Part shown: positions 1 to 6,836 of the stretch, piece by piece
How the letters are laid out: every line of letters begins with the position of its first letter
Position numbering within the stretch: the stretch's first letter is position 1
DNA from: QHWK01 sp035315685
GTDB lineage: Bacteria; Acidobacteriota; Vicinamibacteria; Vicinamibacterales; CAVVIG01
Direction of reading: 5' to 3'
Assembly: GCA_035315685.1 (NCBI GenBank)
Contig: DATFXR010000688.1
Span: 1 to 6,837, forward strand
Length of the DNA: 6,837 nucleotides
Made by a program: the position numbers and the translations under genes
Notes under the pieces: generated by a model
What the model saw: the letters and a program-made list of their open reading frames with translations, nothing else
Database searches by the model: none
What the model was told of the DNA's origin: nothing

Positions 1-1
1 G

Positions 2-1447
2 CTGCCGATCGGCGCGCAGTCGTCGCTGACCGGCGGTGCCACGCCGCGCGGCGAACTGTTGATCAGCACCGCGCGGCTCAATCGGATTCTCGCCATCGGC
101 GACGACTGGGTTCGCGCCGAAGCGGGGGTCACGCTCGTCGATCTCGATCGCGCGCTCGCACAGAGCGGGAAGCAGTACCCGCCGGTGCCGACCTTCACGG
201 GGGCCTTCGTCGGCGGGATCGTGTCCACGAACGCCGCCGGCGCGGCGACATTCAAGTACGGCACCACGCGCGACTGGGTGCGGGCGATCACGGTCGTGCT
301 CGCGAACGGCGACCTCCTCGACATCGAACGCGGCCGGACGCGGGCGTGCAACGGTCAGTTCGCGCTCGCCTTGTCGGACGGCATCGTCCCCGTCACGGTT
401 CCGTCGTATCGGCCACCGCAGGTCGCGAAGGTGTCGGCCGGATACTTTGCCGCGCCAGACATGGACCTGATCGATCTGTTCATCGGATCGGAGGGCACCC
501 TCGGCGTCATCACCGCGGTCACGCTCCGCGTGCTGCCCGTCCGGCCGGCGCAGTGCTTCGCCTTCGTTCCGTTCGATGATCGTGACGCGGCGCTCCGGCT
601 CGTCTCGACCTTGCGAGAAGCGGCGCAGGCGACATGGCGGACCGCGGATCCACACGGCCTCGACGTCTCTGCAATCGAGCACATGGACGCGCGGAGCCTC
701 GAGATCCTGCGGGAGGACGGCGCCGACCGCGCGTGCGGCGTGCCGCTCCCGGCGAGCGCGGCGATCGGGCTTCTCGTCGCGCTGGATCTGGCGCCGCAGA
801 CGACCGCGGCCCAGGCCTACGACGAGATCGGGCGCGCACGCGATCGCGACGCGCCCGATACGGCGCTCGTCCGCCTGTGCCGGGCGCTCGACGCGGCCGG
901 CGTGTTCGATCGCGTGGAGATTGCCGTGCCGGGCGACACCGCGCGCCAGCAGCAGCTGCTCGCACTCCGCGAGGCGGTCCCGGCGGGCGTGAACGCTCGC
1001 GTCGGACGCGCGAAGCAGCGCGTCGACGGTCGCATCGCCAAGACCGCGGCCGACATGATCGTGCCGTTCGAACGCGTCGGCGAGCTGATGACCGTCTACG
1101 ATGAGGAGTTTCGTCGCCGCCGGCTCGACGCTGCAGTCTGGGGCCACATCTCGGACGGCAATCTGCACCCCAACGTGATCCCGCGCACGGTTGCCGACAT
1201 GGAAGCGGGCCGCGAGGCGATTCTGGAATTCGGCCGCAGGGTGCGGGCGCTCGGCGGATCGCCGCTCGCGGAGCATGGTGTCGGCCGCAGTCCGACCAAG
1301 CAGCAGTTGCTGCGCGACCTGTATGGCGATGCGGGCATCGAGGAGATGCGCGCCGTCAAGCGCGCGCTCGATCCGGATTGGAAGCTCGCGCCCGGCGTGC
1401 TGTTCCCGACACCACCGTATCGTTCGGGGCTAGGGGCTAGGGACTAG
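2..1447 (+). CDS. FAD-linked 2-hydroxyacid dehydrogenase (GlcD / D-lactate dehydrogenase family), 5' end outside window
   Basis: Probably oxidises a 2-hydroxy acid (glycolate, D-lactate or D-2-hydroxyglutarate type) to the 2-oxo acid using bound FAD; the exact substrate cannot be read from the sequence. The frame is open from base 2, and its first visible residues, PIGAQSSLTGGATP, are the glycine-rich FAD-binding (PCMH/VAO fold) loop. The TTG at 59 is therefore internal, and the real start lies upstream. About 481 residues are visible. Numbered from base 2, GSEGTLG (about 162-168) closes the FAD domain. The C-terminal FAD-oxidase domain carries WGHISDGNLHPN (about 380-391) and AEHGVGR (about 423-429). 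The H-x6-H plus distal Glu pattern there matches the metal site known in D-2-hydroxyglutarate dehydrogenases. The protein ends near the usual family end (DPDWKLAPGVLFP) and has no cysteine-rich Fe-S domain. Its last residues, SGLGARD, and its stop come from the 7-base tandem repeat. It converges on the minus-strand genes. Family assignment is strong; substrate is unknown. Confidence 0.93.
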   Translation: MPIGAQSSLTGGATPRGELLISTARLNRILAIGDDWVRAEAGVTLVDLDRALAQSGKQYPPVPTFTGAFVGGIVSTNAAGAATFKYGTTRDWVRAITVVLANGDLLDIERGRTRACNGQFALALSDGIVPVTVPSYRPPQVAKVSAGYFAAPDMDLIDLFIGSEGTLGVITAVTLRVLPVRPAQCFAFVPFDDRDAALRLVSTLREAAQATWRTADPHGLDVSAIEHMDARSLEILREDGADRACGVPLPASAAIGLLVALDLAPQTTAAQAYDEIGRARDRDAPDTALVRLCRALDAAGVFDRVEIAVPGDTARQQQLLALREAVPAGVNARVGRAKQRVDGRIAKTAADMIVPFERVGELMTVYDEEFRRRRLDAAVWGHISDGNLHPNVIPRTVADMEAGREAILEFGRRVRALGGSPLAEHGVGRSPTKQQLLRDLYGDAGIEEMRAVKRALDPDWKLAPGVLFPTPPYRSGLGARD

Positions 1448-1460
1448 GGGCTAGGGGCTA
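1426..1460. repeat. Five-copy 7-bp tandem repeat, unit GGGGCTA
   Basis: Units lie at 1426-1432, 1433-1439, 1440-1446 (variant GGGACTA), 1447-1453 and 1454-1460. The repeat overlaps the 3' end of the FAD dehydrogenase, encodes its last residues and supplies its TAG stop at 1445-1447. Each unit junction makes the palindrome CTAG, at 1430, 1437, 1444, 1451 and 1458. Because 7 is not a multiple of 3, three units place a TAG in every frame of both strands. The role is unknown; it could be a simple-sequence expansion or a dispersed intergenic repeat. Confidence 0.9.
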
Positions 1461-1504
1461 GCTGCAATCCGAGCGTTACGGCTAGCCCGAGCCCCCAGCC
1501 CCAG
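1433..1504. terminator. Imperfect inverted repeat between convergent genes, possible bidirectional terminator
   Basis: The tandem GGGGCTA units (left arm, best ending at 1461) are followed, after about 20 bases, by CTAGCCCGAGCCCCCAGCCC and one more C (1482-1502). The reverse complement of that arm matches three repeat units with about two mismatches and one single-base bulge. Folding would give a G/C-rich stem near 20 bp, with several possible registers because the left arm is repetitive. It sits where two convergent genes end (stops at 1447 and 1517), the expected place for a shared terminator. There is no T-tract on either strand, so it is not a canonical intrinsic terminator and the function is inferred from position only. 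Confidence 0.4.
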
Positions 1505-1516
1505 ACCGTGATCACG

Positions 1517-2113
1517 CTACGCGACAAGGACGGCGATCCCCACTCCGGCAAGGCCGGCGACGATCAGCCAGACCGCGAGCGCGCCACTGACGCCGGACGA
1601 GAGCGGGCGCGTGTCGGATGACACGGAATCGAGCGCCGCCGCAACCCCCGCCTGCGCCGTGAACGATGCCGCGACGGCCCCGAGCAGCAGCGCCCAGCCG
1701 GCGCCCAGCGCGACGCGCGCGCCGATCGGACCACCCATCAGGCGGGCGGAAAAGAACAACGTGCCGAGCCAGCAGACGCTGGCGACGCCGGCGAGCAGAC
1801 GAAGGCGACCGATCTCGCGGTCGCCGGCCTGCCGCCGCAGCTCGAGCCGCAGGGCACGTTCGGCGCGTTCGCGCTCGATCGCGGCCTGCTCGCGCTCCAG
1901 TTCCAGCCGCTTGGTATCGCGGTCGAAGACTTCCTTCAGCGCGGCGACCATCACGCCGGCAAGCCGTGCCTCGAGGGCACCGGGCGTGCGCGCCGCCACC
2001 TCGAGGTCCCGTTGCGGCCCCTGCTGGTCGGCCATCGTACGCATCCTGCGGCTGCGCACGAGATCGGTGACGCCGATCGCCGCATCGATGATTTGAAGCC
2101 ACGGTAAGGCCAT
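1517..2113 (-). CDS. Small membrane protein with charged helical region and three predicted TM segments; function unknown
   Basis: I do not recognise a family for this 198-residue protein. It begins with a short amphipathic stretch (MALPWLQIIDAAIGVTDLVR). A charged, probably helical or coiled-coil region follows at about 45-103, rich in E, R, K and Q. Three hydrophobic segments come next, at about 104-124, 130-156 and 174-197, running to the very C-terminus. There is no cleavable signal peptide, so the charged part is probably cytoplasmic. This frame was preferred to an overlapping minus-strand frame (1512-2135) because that one is arginine-rich with no coherent hydrophobic segments. The ATG (2111-2113) lies 3 bp after the M61 peptidase stop, with only a weak purine-rich Shine-Dalgarno candidate inside the end of that gene, so translation is probably coupled. 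It is the last gene of the minus-strand block. It is real with good confidence; its role is unknown. Confidence 0.8.
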   Translation of the reverse strand: MALPWLQIIDAAIGVTDLVRSRRMRTMADQQGPQRDLEVAARTPGALEARLAGVMVAALKEVFDRDTKRLELEREQAAIERERAERALRLELRRQAGDREIGRLRLLAGVASVCWLGTLFFSARLMGGPIGARVALGAGWALLLGAVAASFTAQAGVAAALDSVSSDTRPLSSGVSGALAVWLIVAGLAGVGIAVLVA

Positions 2114-2116
2114 CTG

Positions 2117-3943
2117 CTACTTCGCCCCGAGCCACCGATTGCGGAACTCGCGCTGCGCGGCGGTCGGCTCCGCGACCACGACGTCGACGTGCGGATCTTC
2201 GGCAAGCGTGATGCTCGCCGTCTTGGGAACCCTGGTACGGTCCACATAGACGATCGACACCGAGTCGCCAGGCTTGTGGCGCCCGAGGACTGCTGCGAGA
2301 TCGTGGTCCCCGCCGATCCGCTGGCCGTCGATCTGCTGCAGTTCGTCGTCCCGATCGATCCCGGCCGCGTAGATCGGCCAGATCGGTGCGACCTCCATCG
2401 TCAGGCGTGACGCCGCGCCGCTCGCCTCGAGGTGCACGTCGCCGAGCCAGGCACGTCCGGGATTGCGCTTGCGCACGGCGAAGCCGGCGCGCGCGAGCAG
2501 GCGGCCGTAATCGGCGAGGTCGCGCCCCTCGATGTAGCGGCCGAAGAAATCGCGGGCGAACGCGCGATCACCGCTGACTTCGGCGAGCGTCGCTTCGGCG
2601 TCCGCGATCGTATACGGGTGGTCGACGTACCCTTCGCGGCTGCCGCCCGGCTTGCCGTAGTTCCGCCACATCGCCTGCATGTAGTCGTCCAGCGACAGAC
2701 GGCTGTCGCTGCGATCGCGGAGAGTCAGGTCCAGTGCCAGCGCGATCGCGCCGCCGAACGGATAGTACGAAATCAGCGTGATCGCGAAATTGGTCCGATC
2801 GATGACGCGCCCGCCGTCGACGAACGGCGCCATGCGGCTCATCTCCTCCGCGCTGCGGACGAGATGCCCCGGCGCCATCACCGATTCGACGAGACCCGTG
2901 AACGTGTTTGCGGTGGCGGCGAGATCGACCAGTGCCGCGCGCTGCAGCGCGAGCGGACCGTAGTACTGCGTGAACCCTTCGGCCAGCCACAGCTCGCCCG
3001 ACATCTCGGCGCGGTCGAAATCGAACGGCTCGAGGTCTTTCGGACGGATCCGCTCGACATTCCAGCAGTGGAAGAACTCGTGCGCGACGGTGTCGAGCAG
3101 CCGTGAGCGTGCGGTCGCGATCGACGCGGAAGAGGTGATCACCGTGCTGTTGCGGTGCTCCATCCCGTCGCCGCTCGCGTACGGCAGATAGTCGGCAAGG
3201 AATGTGTAGTACCCCGGCTCGTAGACCGGGTACTCGCCGTAGATCGCGCCTTCCTGGCGGACGATCTTCTCGACGTCTTTCAGGTAGGCGTCGAGCTCGG
3301 CGTCGGTGCCGGTGTGATGGATCGCGAAACGGAACCTGCGGTCGCCGACGGTGAACTGGCGCATCGCACCCGGCCCGAACTCGGACGGGCTGTCCATCAG
3401 GTACTGGAGGTTCGGTGCGGTGAATTCGAGCGGCGACCCACCGGGATGGAGCTGCGTCGCCACCTGCCAGCGCATCCCTGCCGGCTGCTCGAACGTGATC
3501 GACAGCGGGCGGTCGTCGAGCCCGCGCGCCCACATGATCGCCGCCGGCATGTTGATGTGCGCGTGCGTCGTGTCGATTGCGAGGTAGGTACCGTCGACCC
3601 GATCGCCGAACACCTTGTACTTCACCGTCAGAGAGCCGCCGTGGTCCGGCACGCTCCACCCGTACGGATCCGGTCTGGTCGTCGCCACCTCGCGCCCGCC
3701 GCTCGAGACGTGGACGTCGTACACGTTCTTCGCGAAATCGTGGAGTGAATAGCGCCCTGGCGAGGAGCGGCTGATGCGCAGCTCCAGCGTACCTGACGGC
3801 AGCTCGCTGAACGCCGCTTCGACCTGCATCCAGCGGTGCTGCGGTTCGGGAAACGAGAAGCGATAGCGAACCGGTTCCGCGGCGCGCAGCGAAAAAGTGC
3901 TCATCGCGATGAGCACGGCCGGTGCGAGCAAACGTCTCTTCAC
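2117..3943 (-). CDS. Exported M61 family metallopeptidase (glycyl aminopeptidase-like) with C-terminal PDZ domain
   Basis: Predicted zinc aminopeptidase acting outside the cytoplasm. The 608-residue product starts with a signal peptide (basic MKRR, hydrophobic core, cleavage probably after SLRAA near residue 22). An M61-type N-terminal beta domain (about 25-190) precedes the catalytic domain. There, GDGMEHRNST (about 258-267) resembles the substrate N-terminus-binding motif of gluzincin aminopeptidases. HEFFH at 288-292 supplies two zinc ligands and the catalytic Glu289. Glu322 in WLAEGFTQYY is the likely third ligand. SYYPFGGAIALALDL (about 392-406) is another family signature. A PDZ-like domain occupies about 495-585 and probably holds substrate or a partner. 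Length and domain order are normal for M61, and all key residues are present. The start is GTG (3941-3943), chosen because it gives the signal peptide; no convincing Shine-Dalgarno is seen. It begins 15 bp after the TesA-like gene and ends 3 bp before the small membrane protein gene, suggesting one transcript. Natural substrate is unknown. Confidence 0.93.
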   Translation of the reverse strand: MKRRLLAPAVLIAMSTFSLRAAEPVRYRFSFPEPQHRWMQVEAAFSELPSGTLELRISRSSPGRYSLHDFAKNVYDVHVSSGGREVATTRPDPYGWSVPDHGGSLTVKYKVFGDRVDGTYLAIDTTHAHINMPAAIMWARGLDDRPLSITFEQPAGMRWQVATQLHPGGSPLEFTAPNLQYLMDSPSEFGPGAMRQFTVGDRRFRFAIHHTGTDAELDAYLKDVEKIVRQEGAIYGEYPVYEPGYYTFLADYLPYASGDGMEHRNSTVITSSASIATARSRLLDTVAHEFFHCWNVERIRPKDLEPFDFDRAEMSGELWLAEGFTQYYGPLALQRAALVDLAATANTFTGLVESVMAPGHLVRSAEEMSRMAPFVDGGRVIDRTNFAITLISYYPFGGAIALALDLTLRDRSDSRLSLDDYMQAMWRNYGKPGGSREGYVDHPYTIADAEATLAEVSGDRAFARDFFGRYIEGRDLADYGRLLARAGFAVRKRNPGRAWLGDVHLEASGAASRLTMEVAPIWPIYAAGIDRDDELQQIDGQRIGGDHDLAAVLGRHKPGDSVSIVYVDRTRVPKTASITLAEDPHVDVVVAEPTAAQREFRNRWLGAK

Positions 3944-3958
3944 GCCGCGATTATGCCA

Positions 3959-4636
3959 TCAGCGATGGATCGCGGACCGCGATGCGAGGAGCGGCTTGAG
4001 ATACGGCCAGATCTTGTCGGCGATCGCACGGGCGCCGTCAGCGTTGGGATGCGCATGATCGGGCTGCATCAGATCGGGGTTGCCGATGATGTTCATCAGG
4101 ATGAAGGGCACGAGCGGCACGTCGTACTTCCTGGCGATCTCGCTGTAGGCCTTGTGAAAATTCACGCTGTAGTCCCAGCCGTGGACGGGCAGTGCCTCCA
4201 TTCCGCACAACAGCACCGTGATGCCGCGCGCCTGGGCGGTTTCGATGATCCGACTCAGATTGTCCGTGACCCGCTCGACCGGCACGCCGCGCAGGCCGTC
4301 ATTGGCGCCGAGTTCGACCACGAGAACGCGAACGCCATCGTCGAGCAGGCGCTCGTAGCGCCGCAGGGCTCCGGTCGAGGTGTCCCCGGACACGCCGGCA
4401 TTCACCATCTCGAACTCGAGCCCTTCATCGTCAGCCTTCCGCTGCAACACTGCCGGAAATGCGTGCTCTGCGCCGATGCCGCGGCCCGAGGCGAGGCTGT
4501 CGCCAAGCACGACGACGCGCGGACGAGGCGCCCGCTGCGGTCCAACCGACGCAGCCAGAGCCGACGCGAGCACGACCGTGAGAACCGGCAGAATCATGAG
4601 AGCGGGTGGCTCCAGTGTACGCGGTTGCGGCCTCAT
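3959..4636 (-). CDS. tesA: TesA-like SGNH/GDSL esterase (arylesterase / thioesterase I / lysophospholipase type), exported
   Basis: A serine hydrolase of acyl esters, thioesters or lysophospholipids, probably periplasmic. All four SGNH blocks are present in the 225-residue frame: GDSL with catalytic Ser47, Gly84 in NAGVSGDTS, Asn112 in ELGANDGLRG, and the Asp193/His196 pair in DHAHPN. ELGANDGLRG, DVPLVPF and LMQPD-x-HPN closely follow the E. coli TesA pattern from memory, which is the basis for the symbol; substrate preference is not shown. A hydrophobic signal peptide core (ILPVLTVVLASALAA) lies at 15-29. Two ATG starts are possible: 4634-4636, which gives a basic n-region but has a poor ribosome site, and 4595-4597 (Met14), which has a GGAG about 12 bases upstream but leaves no basic residues before the core. 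The longer form is listed; the choice is uncertain. The gene lies 70 bp downstream of the permease and 15 bp upstream of the M61 gene, all on one strand. TesA beside an ABC permease recalls the E. coli tesA-ybbA-ybbP locus. Confidence 0.92.
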   Translation of the reverse strand: MRPQPRTLEPPALMILPVLTVVLASALAASVGPQRAPRPRVVVLGDSLASGRGIGAEHAFPAVLQRKADDEGLEFEMVNAGVSGDTSTGALRRYERLLDDGVRVLVVELGANDGLRGVPVERVTDNLSRIIETAQARGITVLLCGMEALPVHGWDYSVNFHKAYSEIARKYDVPLVPFILMNIIGNPDLMQPDHAHPNADGARAIADKIWPYLKPLLASRSAIHR

Positions 4637-4664
4637 CCGCGAGCTCTACCAGCCTCGCACGGGA

Positions 4665-4687
4665 GTGTGGGACCGATGCGCCCACAC
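4665..4687 (-). terminator. Small GC-rich hairpin between permease and TesA-like gene, weak terminator candidate
   Basis: In transcription direction (minus strand) GTGTGGG (4687-4681) and CCCACAC (4671-4665) form a perfect 7-bp stem around a 9-base loop. It starts 20 bp past the permease stop, inside the 70-bp gap before the TesA-like start. No run of T follows, so intrinsic termination is doubtful. It could equally be an mRNA-stabilising or attenuating stem, or chance in GC-rich DNA. It leaves open whether the permease shares a transcript with the genes after it. Confidence 0.25.
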
Positions 4688-4706
4688 CCACGCACTCGGC
4701 GGCGCG

Positions 4707-6836
4707 CTACTCGACGCGGAGCGCGACGATCGGATCCACGCGCGTGGCGCGGCGCGCGGGGATGAGCGTCGCGACGATTCCAGCCAGCGCCAGCAGCGCC
4801 GACACGCTGACGAAGACGATCGGATCGAGCGGCGCGATCGCGTAGAGCAGTCCGGCAATCAGTCGCGCCGCGGCGACCGACGCGAGCAGACCGAACAGCG
4901 TGCCGGCCGCGATCAGCGCGACGCTCCGGCCCATCACGAGGCGCAGCGTGGCGCCTTCGTCGGCGCCGAGCGCCATCCTCAGCCCGAGTTCGCGGGTCCT
5001 CTGCGATACGGTGTACGCCACGACGCCGTAGATGCCGACGACGGCGAGGAGCAGCGCCGACACGGCAAAGGCGCCGAGCAGCAGCATGCTGATGCGCGGC
5101 AGGAACACCGATCGCGCGACCACGTCAATCATCGTGCTCGAATCGTAAATCGGCTGCTCGGCGTCGATCGCCAGCACCGCACGGCGAATCTGCTCGACGT
5201 AGGGTTGCGGATCCGCGGCGGTCCGCACCACCAGCGCCATCCCGTTCAACGGCTGCTGCCATGCCGGCATGAACAGCTCCGCGCGCGGCTCGCTGTCCAG
5301 GCCGTAATGCTTCACGTCCCCGACGATGCCGATCACCGTGCCGCTGCCGTGCGGGTTCTTGACCACCTTGCCGATCGGGTTCTGACCGTCGAAGTACCGC
5401 CGCGCCATCGTCTCGTTGATGACCATTGCGCCGGGCATGCCGGGGAGATCGCGCTCGTCGATCGTGCGGCCGTTGCGCAGCGCGATCTTCATCGTCTCGA
5501 AGTAGCCCGGTGTGGCCATGCGGATATCGGCGCGTGGCTCTTCGCCGTTCGCCGGCGGCGCCTTGCCTTCGATCGTGAACGGCAGCGCGAAGTCGATGCC
5601 GACGGGATACATCGGCAGCGCGCTGACGCCGGCCGCGGACTGCACGCCGCGCAGCGCGCTGATGCGATGCACCGCTTCCTTGTAGAACCGCGTCCGATCG
5701 ACCGCCGTCTTGTATTTCGCCTGCGGCAAGTAGATCTGAACTGCCAGCAGATTGCGCGGCTCGAACCCCGGCGATACCCGCATCAGCTCGGCAAAGCTGC
5801 GCGTCATCAGGCCGGCGCCGACCAGCAGGACGAGCGCGAGCGCCACCTCCAGGACCACCAGCGCCCCGAGTAAACGGACGCCGGCGCTGCCGCCGGTCGT
5901 CCCCGTGAACGCGTTCGTCGTGTCGCGTAGACCCGTCCGCGATGCCTGCAGGGCCGGCACGACCCCCGAGACAATGGCGACGACGATCGACGCGCCGAAC
6001 GCGAAGAGCACGACGCCGGCGTCGAGCCGCACGTCCTGCATGCGGGGCAGGCTGCCCTCGGGCAACGATCGGACGAACCGAACGCCGGCCCACGCAATGA
6101 ACAGGCCGAGCGCGCCGCCGCTGCCCGCGAGTACGAAGCTCTCGATCAGGACCTGCCGGACGAGTTGCCAGCGGCCCGCCCCGAGCGCGGCACGCACGGC
6201 CAGCTCGGTGCGGCGGCTCGACAAGCGGGCGAGGATCAGGTTCGCGACGTTCGCACACACGATCAAAAGCAGGAATCCGACCGCGCCGCTGATCAGCATC
6301 AACGCCGGTCTCACCGTCGTGACGAGCTGCCGCTGGACGGAGACGACACGCGCGCCCCAGCCGGTGTTGCTGTCCGGGTAGGTCGTGGCGAGGCGGGACG
6401 CGATCAGCGTCATCTCACGCTGCGCCTGCTCCAATGCGACCCCGTCCGCCAGGCGACCGACGACGCTGAGCGACCGCGCTTTGCGCGATCGGCCGTGCGC
6501 GTCGTTGGGATCGAAGCTGAGTGCCGTCCATACGTCGACGTGGCCGCTCGGCGGAAAGTCGAATTCCGCGGGCATGACACCGACGACCGTATACGGTTGC
6601 GCGTCGAGCTGAATGGAGCGGCCGATCACCGTCGGCGAGGCGCCGAAATGGCGCTGCCAGAACGCGCGGCTCAGGATGGCGACATGGTCGTTGCCAGGGC
6701 GGCCTTCCTCGTCGAGGAACGTGCGCCCGACCATCGCGTTCGCGCCGAGCACCGAGAACAGATTCGGTGTCGCACGTACGCTGGCGACGTTGAGCGGAGT
6801 GTCGGTGCCGGCGAACGCGTACCGCAGCTGGCGGAA
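4707..6836 (-). CDS. MacB/FtsX-type ABC transporter permease, ADOP-like (acidobacterial duplicated orphan permease), 5' end outside window
   Basis: Inner-membrane permease with large periplasmic domains, as in MacB/LolE-type exporters. The frame is open to the right edge: 28 residues (FRQLRYAFAGTDTP...) precede the GTG at 6750-6752 and continue the MacB periplasmic domain, so that GTG is internal. About 709 residues are visible; roughly 100 or more N-terminal residues, including the first membrane segment, are probably missing. Numbered from the first visible codon, domains run: end of periplasmic domain 1 (to about 165); first FtsX core with TMs at about 176-198, 231-252 and 274-296; a TM at about 323-343; periplasmic domain 2 (about 350-570); second FtsX core with TMs at about 581-606, 636-660 and 671-692. 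Both cores carry the ELAVRAALGA / ELGLRMALGA cytoplasmic motif, and the end is the typical RRATRVDPIVALRVE. The two-fold repeat without an ATPase domain is the ADOP hallmark. No ATPase gene is in the window. Substrate is unknown. Confidence 0.93.
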   Translation of the reverse strand, partial: FRQLRYAFAGTDTPLNVASVRATPNLFSVLGANAMVGRTFLDEEGRPGNDHVAILSRAFWQRHFGASPTVIGRSIQLDAQPYTVVGVMPAEFDFPPSGHVDVWTALSFDPNDAHGRSRKARSLSVVGRLADGVALEQAQREMTLIASRLATTYPDSNTGWGARVVSVQRQLVTTVRPALMLISGAVGFLLLIVCANVANLILARLSSRRTELAVRAALGAGRWQLVRQVLIESFVLAGSGGALGLFIAWAGVRFVRSLPEGSLPRMQDVRLDAGVVLFAFGASIVVAIVSGVVPALQASRTGLRDTTNAFTGTTGGSAGVRLLGALVVLEVALALVLLVGAGLMTRSFAELMRVSPGFEPRNLLAVQIYLPQAKYKTAVDRTRFYKEAVHRISALRGVQSAAGVSALPMYPVGIDFALPFTIEGKAPPANGEEPRADIRMATPGYFETMKIALRNGRTIDERDLPGMPGAMVINETMARRYFDGQNPIGKVVKNPHGSGTVIGIVGDVKHYGLDSEPRAELFMPAWQQPLNGMALVVRTAADPQPYVEQIRRAVLAIDAEQPIYDSSTMIDVVARSVFLPRISMLLLGAFAVSALLLAVVGIYGVVAYTVSQRTRELGLRMALGADEGATLRLVMGRSVALIAAGTLFGLLASVAAARLIAGLLYAIAPLDPIVFVSVSALLALAGIVATLIPARRATRVDPIVALRVE

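Noticed and set aside
59..1447. TTG at 59 as the start of the FAD dehydrogenase
   Set aside because: The same frame is open back to base 2 and encodes the conserved FAD-binding loop GAQSSLTGGA, so the real start is left of the window.
1426..1504. CRISPR-like or attachment-site reading of the repeat region
   Set aside because: The units are only 7 bases and adjacent, without spacers, and no cas, integrase or transposase gene is in the window.
1512..2135. 207-codon minus-strand frame overlapping the small membrane protein
   Set aside because: It is arginine-rich without hydrophobic segments and overlaps the end of the M61 gene, while the other frame (1517-2113) gives coherent membrane segments and starts just after the M61 stop.
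2432..3748. Two + strand open frames (2432-3106 and 3155-3748)
   Set aside because: Both are antisense to the well-supported M61 peptidase gene and have low-complexity R/D/V/A composition without domains.
4380..5873. 497-codon open frame on the + strand
   Set aside because: It lies antisense to the TesA-like and permease genes, is rich in R, H, D and Q with no recognisable motif, and is a typical product of codon bias in GC-rich DNA.
5125..6258. 377-codon minus-strand frame inside the permease
   Set aside because: It is a frame-shifted shadow of the permease, R/G/A-rich and motif-free; the permease frame keeps its family motifs throughout, so no frameshift is implied.
4707..6752. GTG at 6750-6752 as the start of the permease
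   Set aside because: Twenty-eight further in-frame codons continue the MacB periplasmic domain to the window edge, so the gene is cut by the edge.
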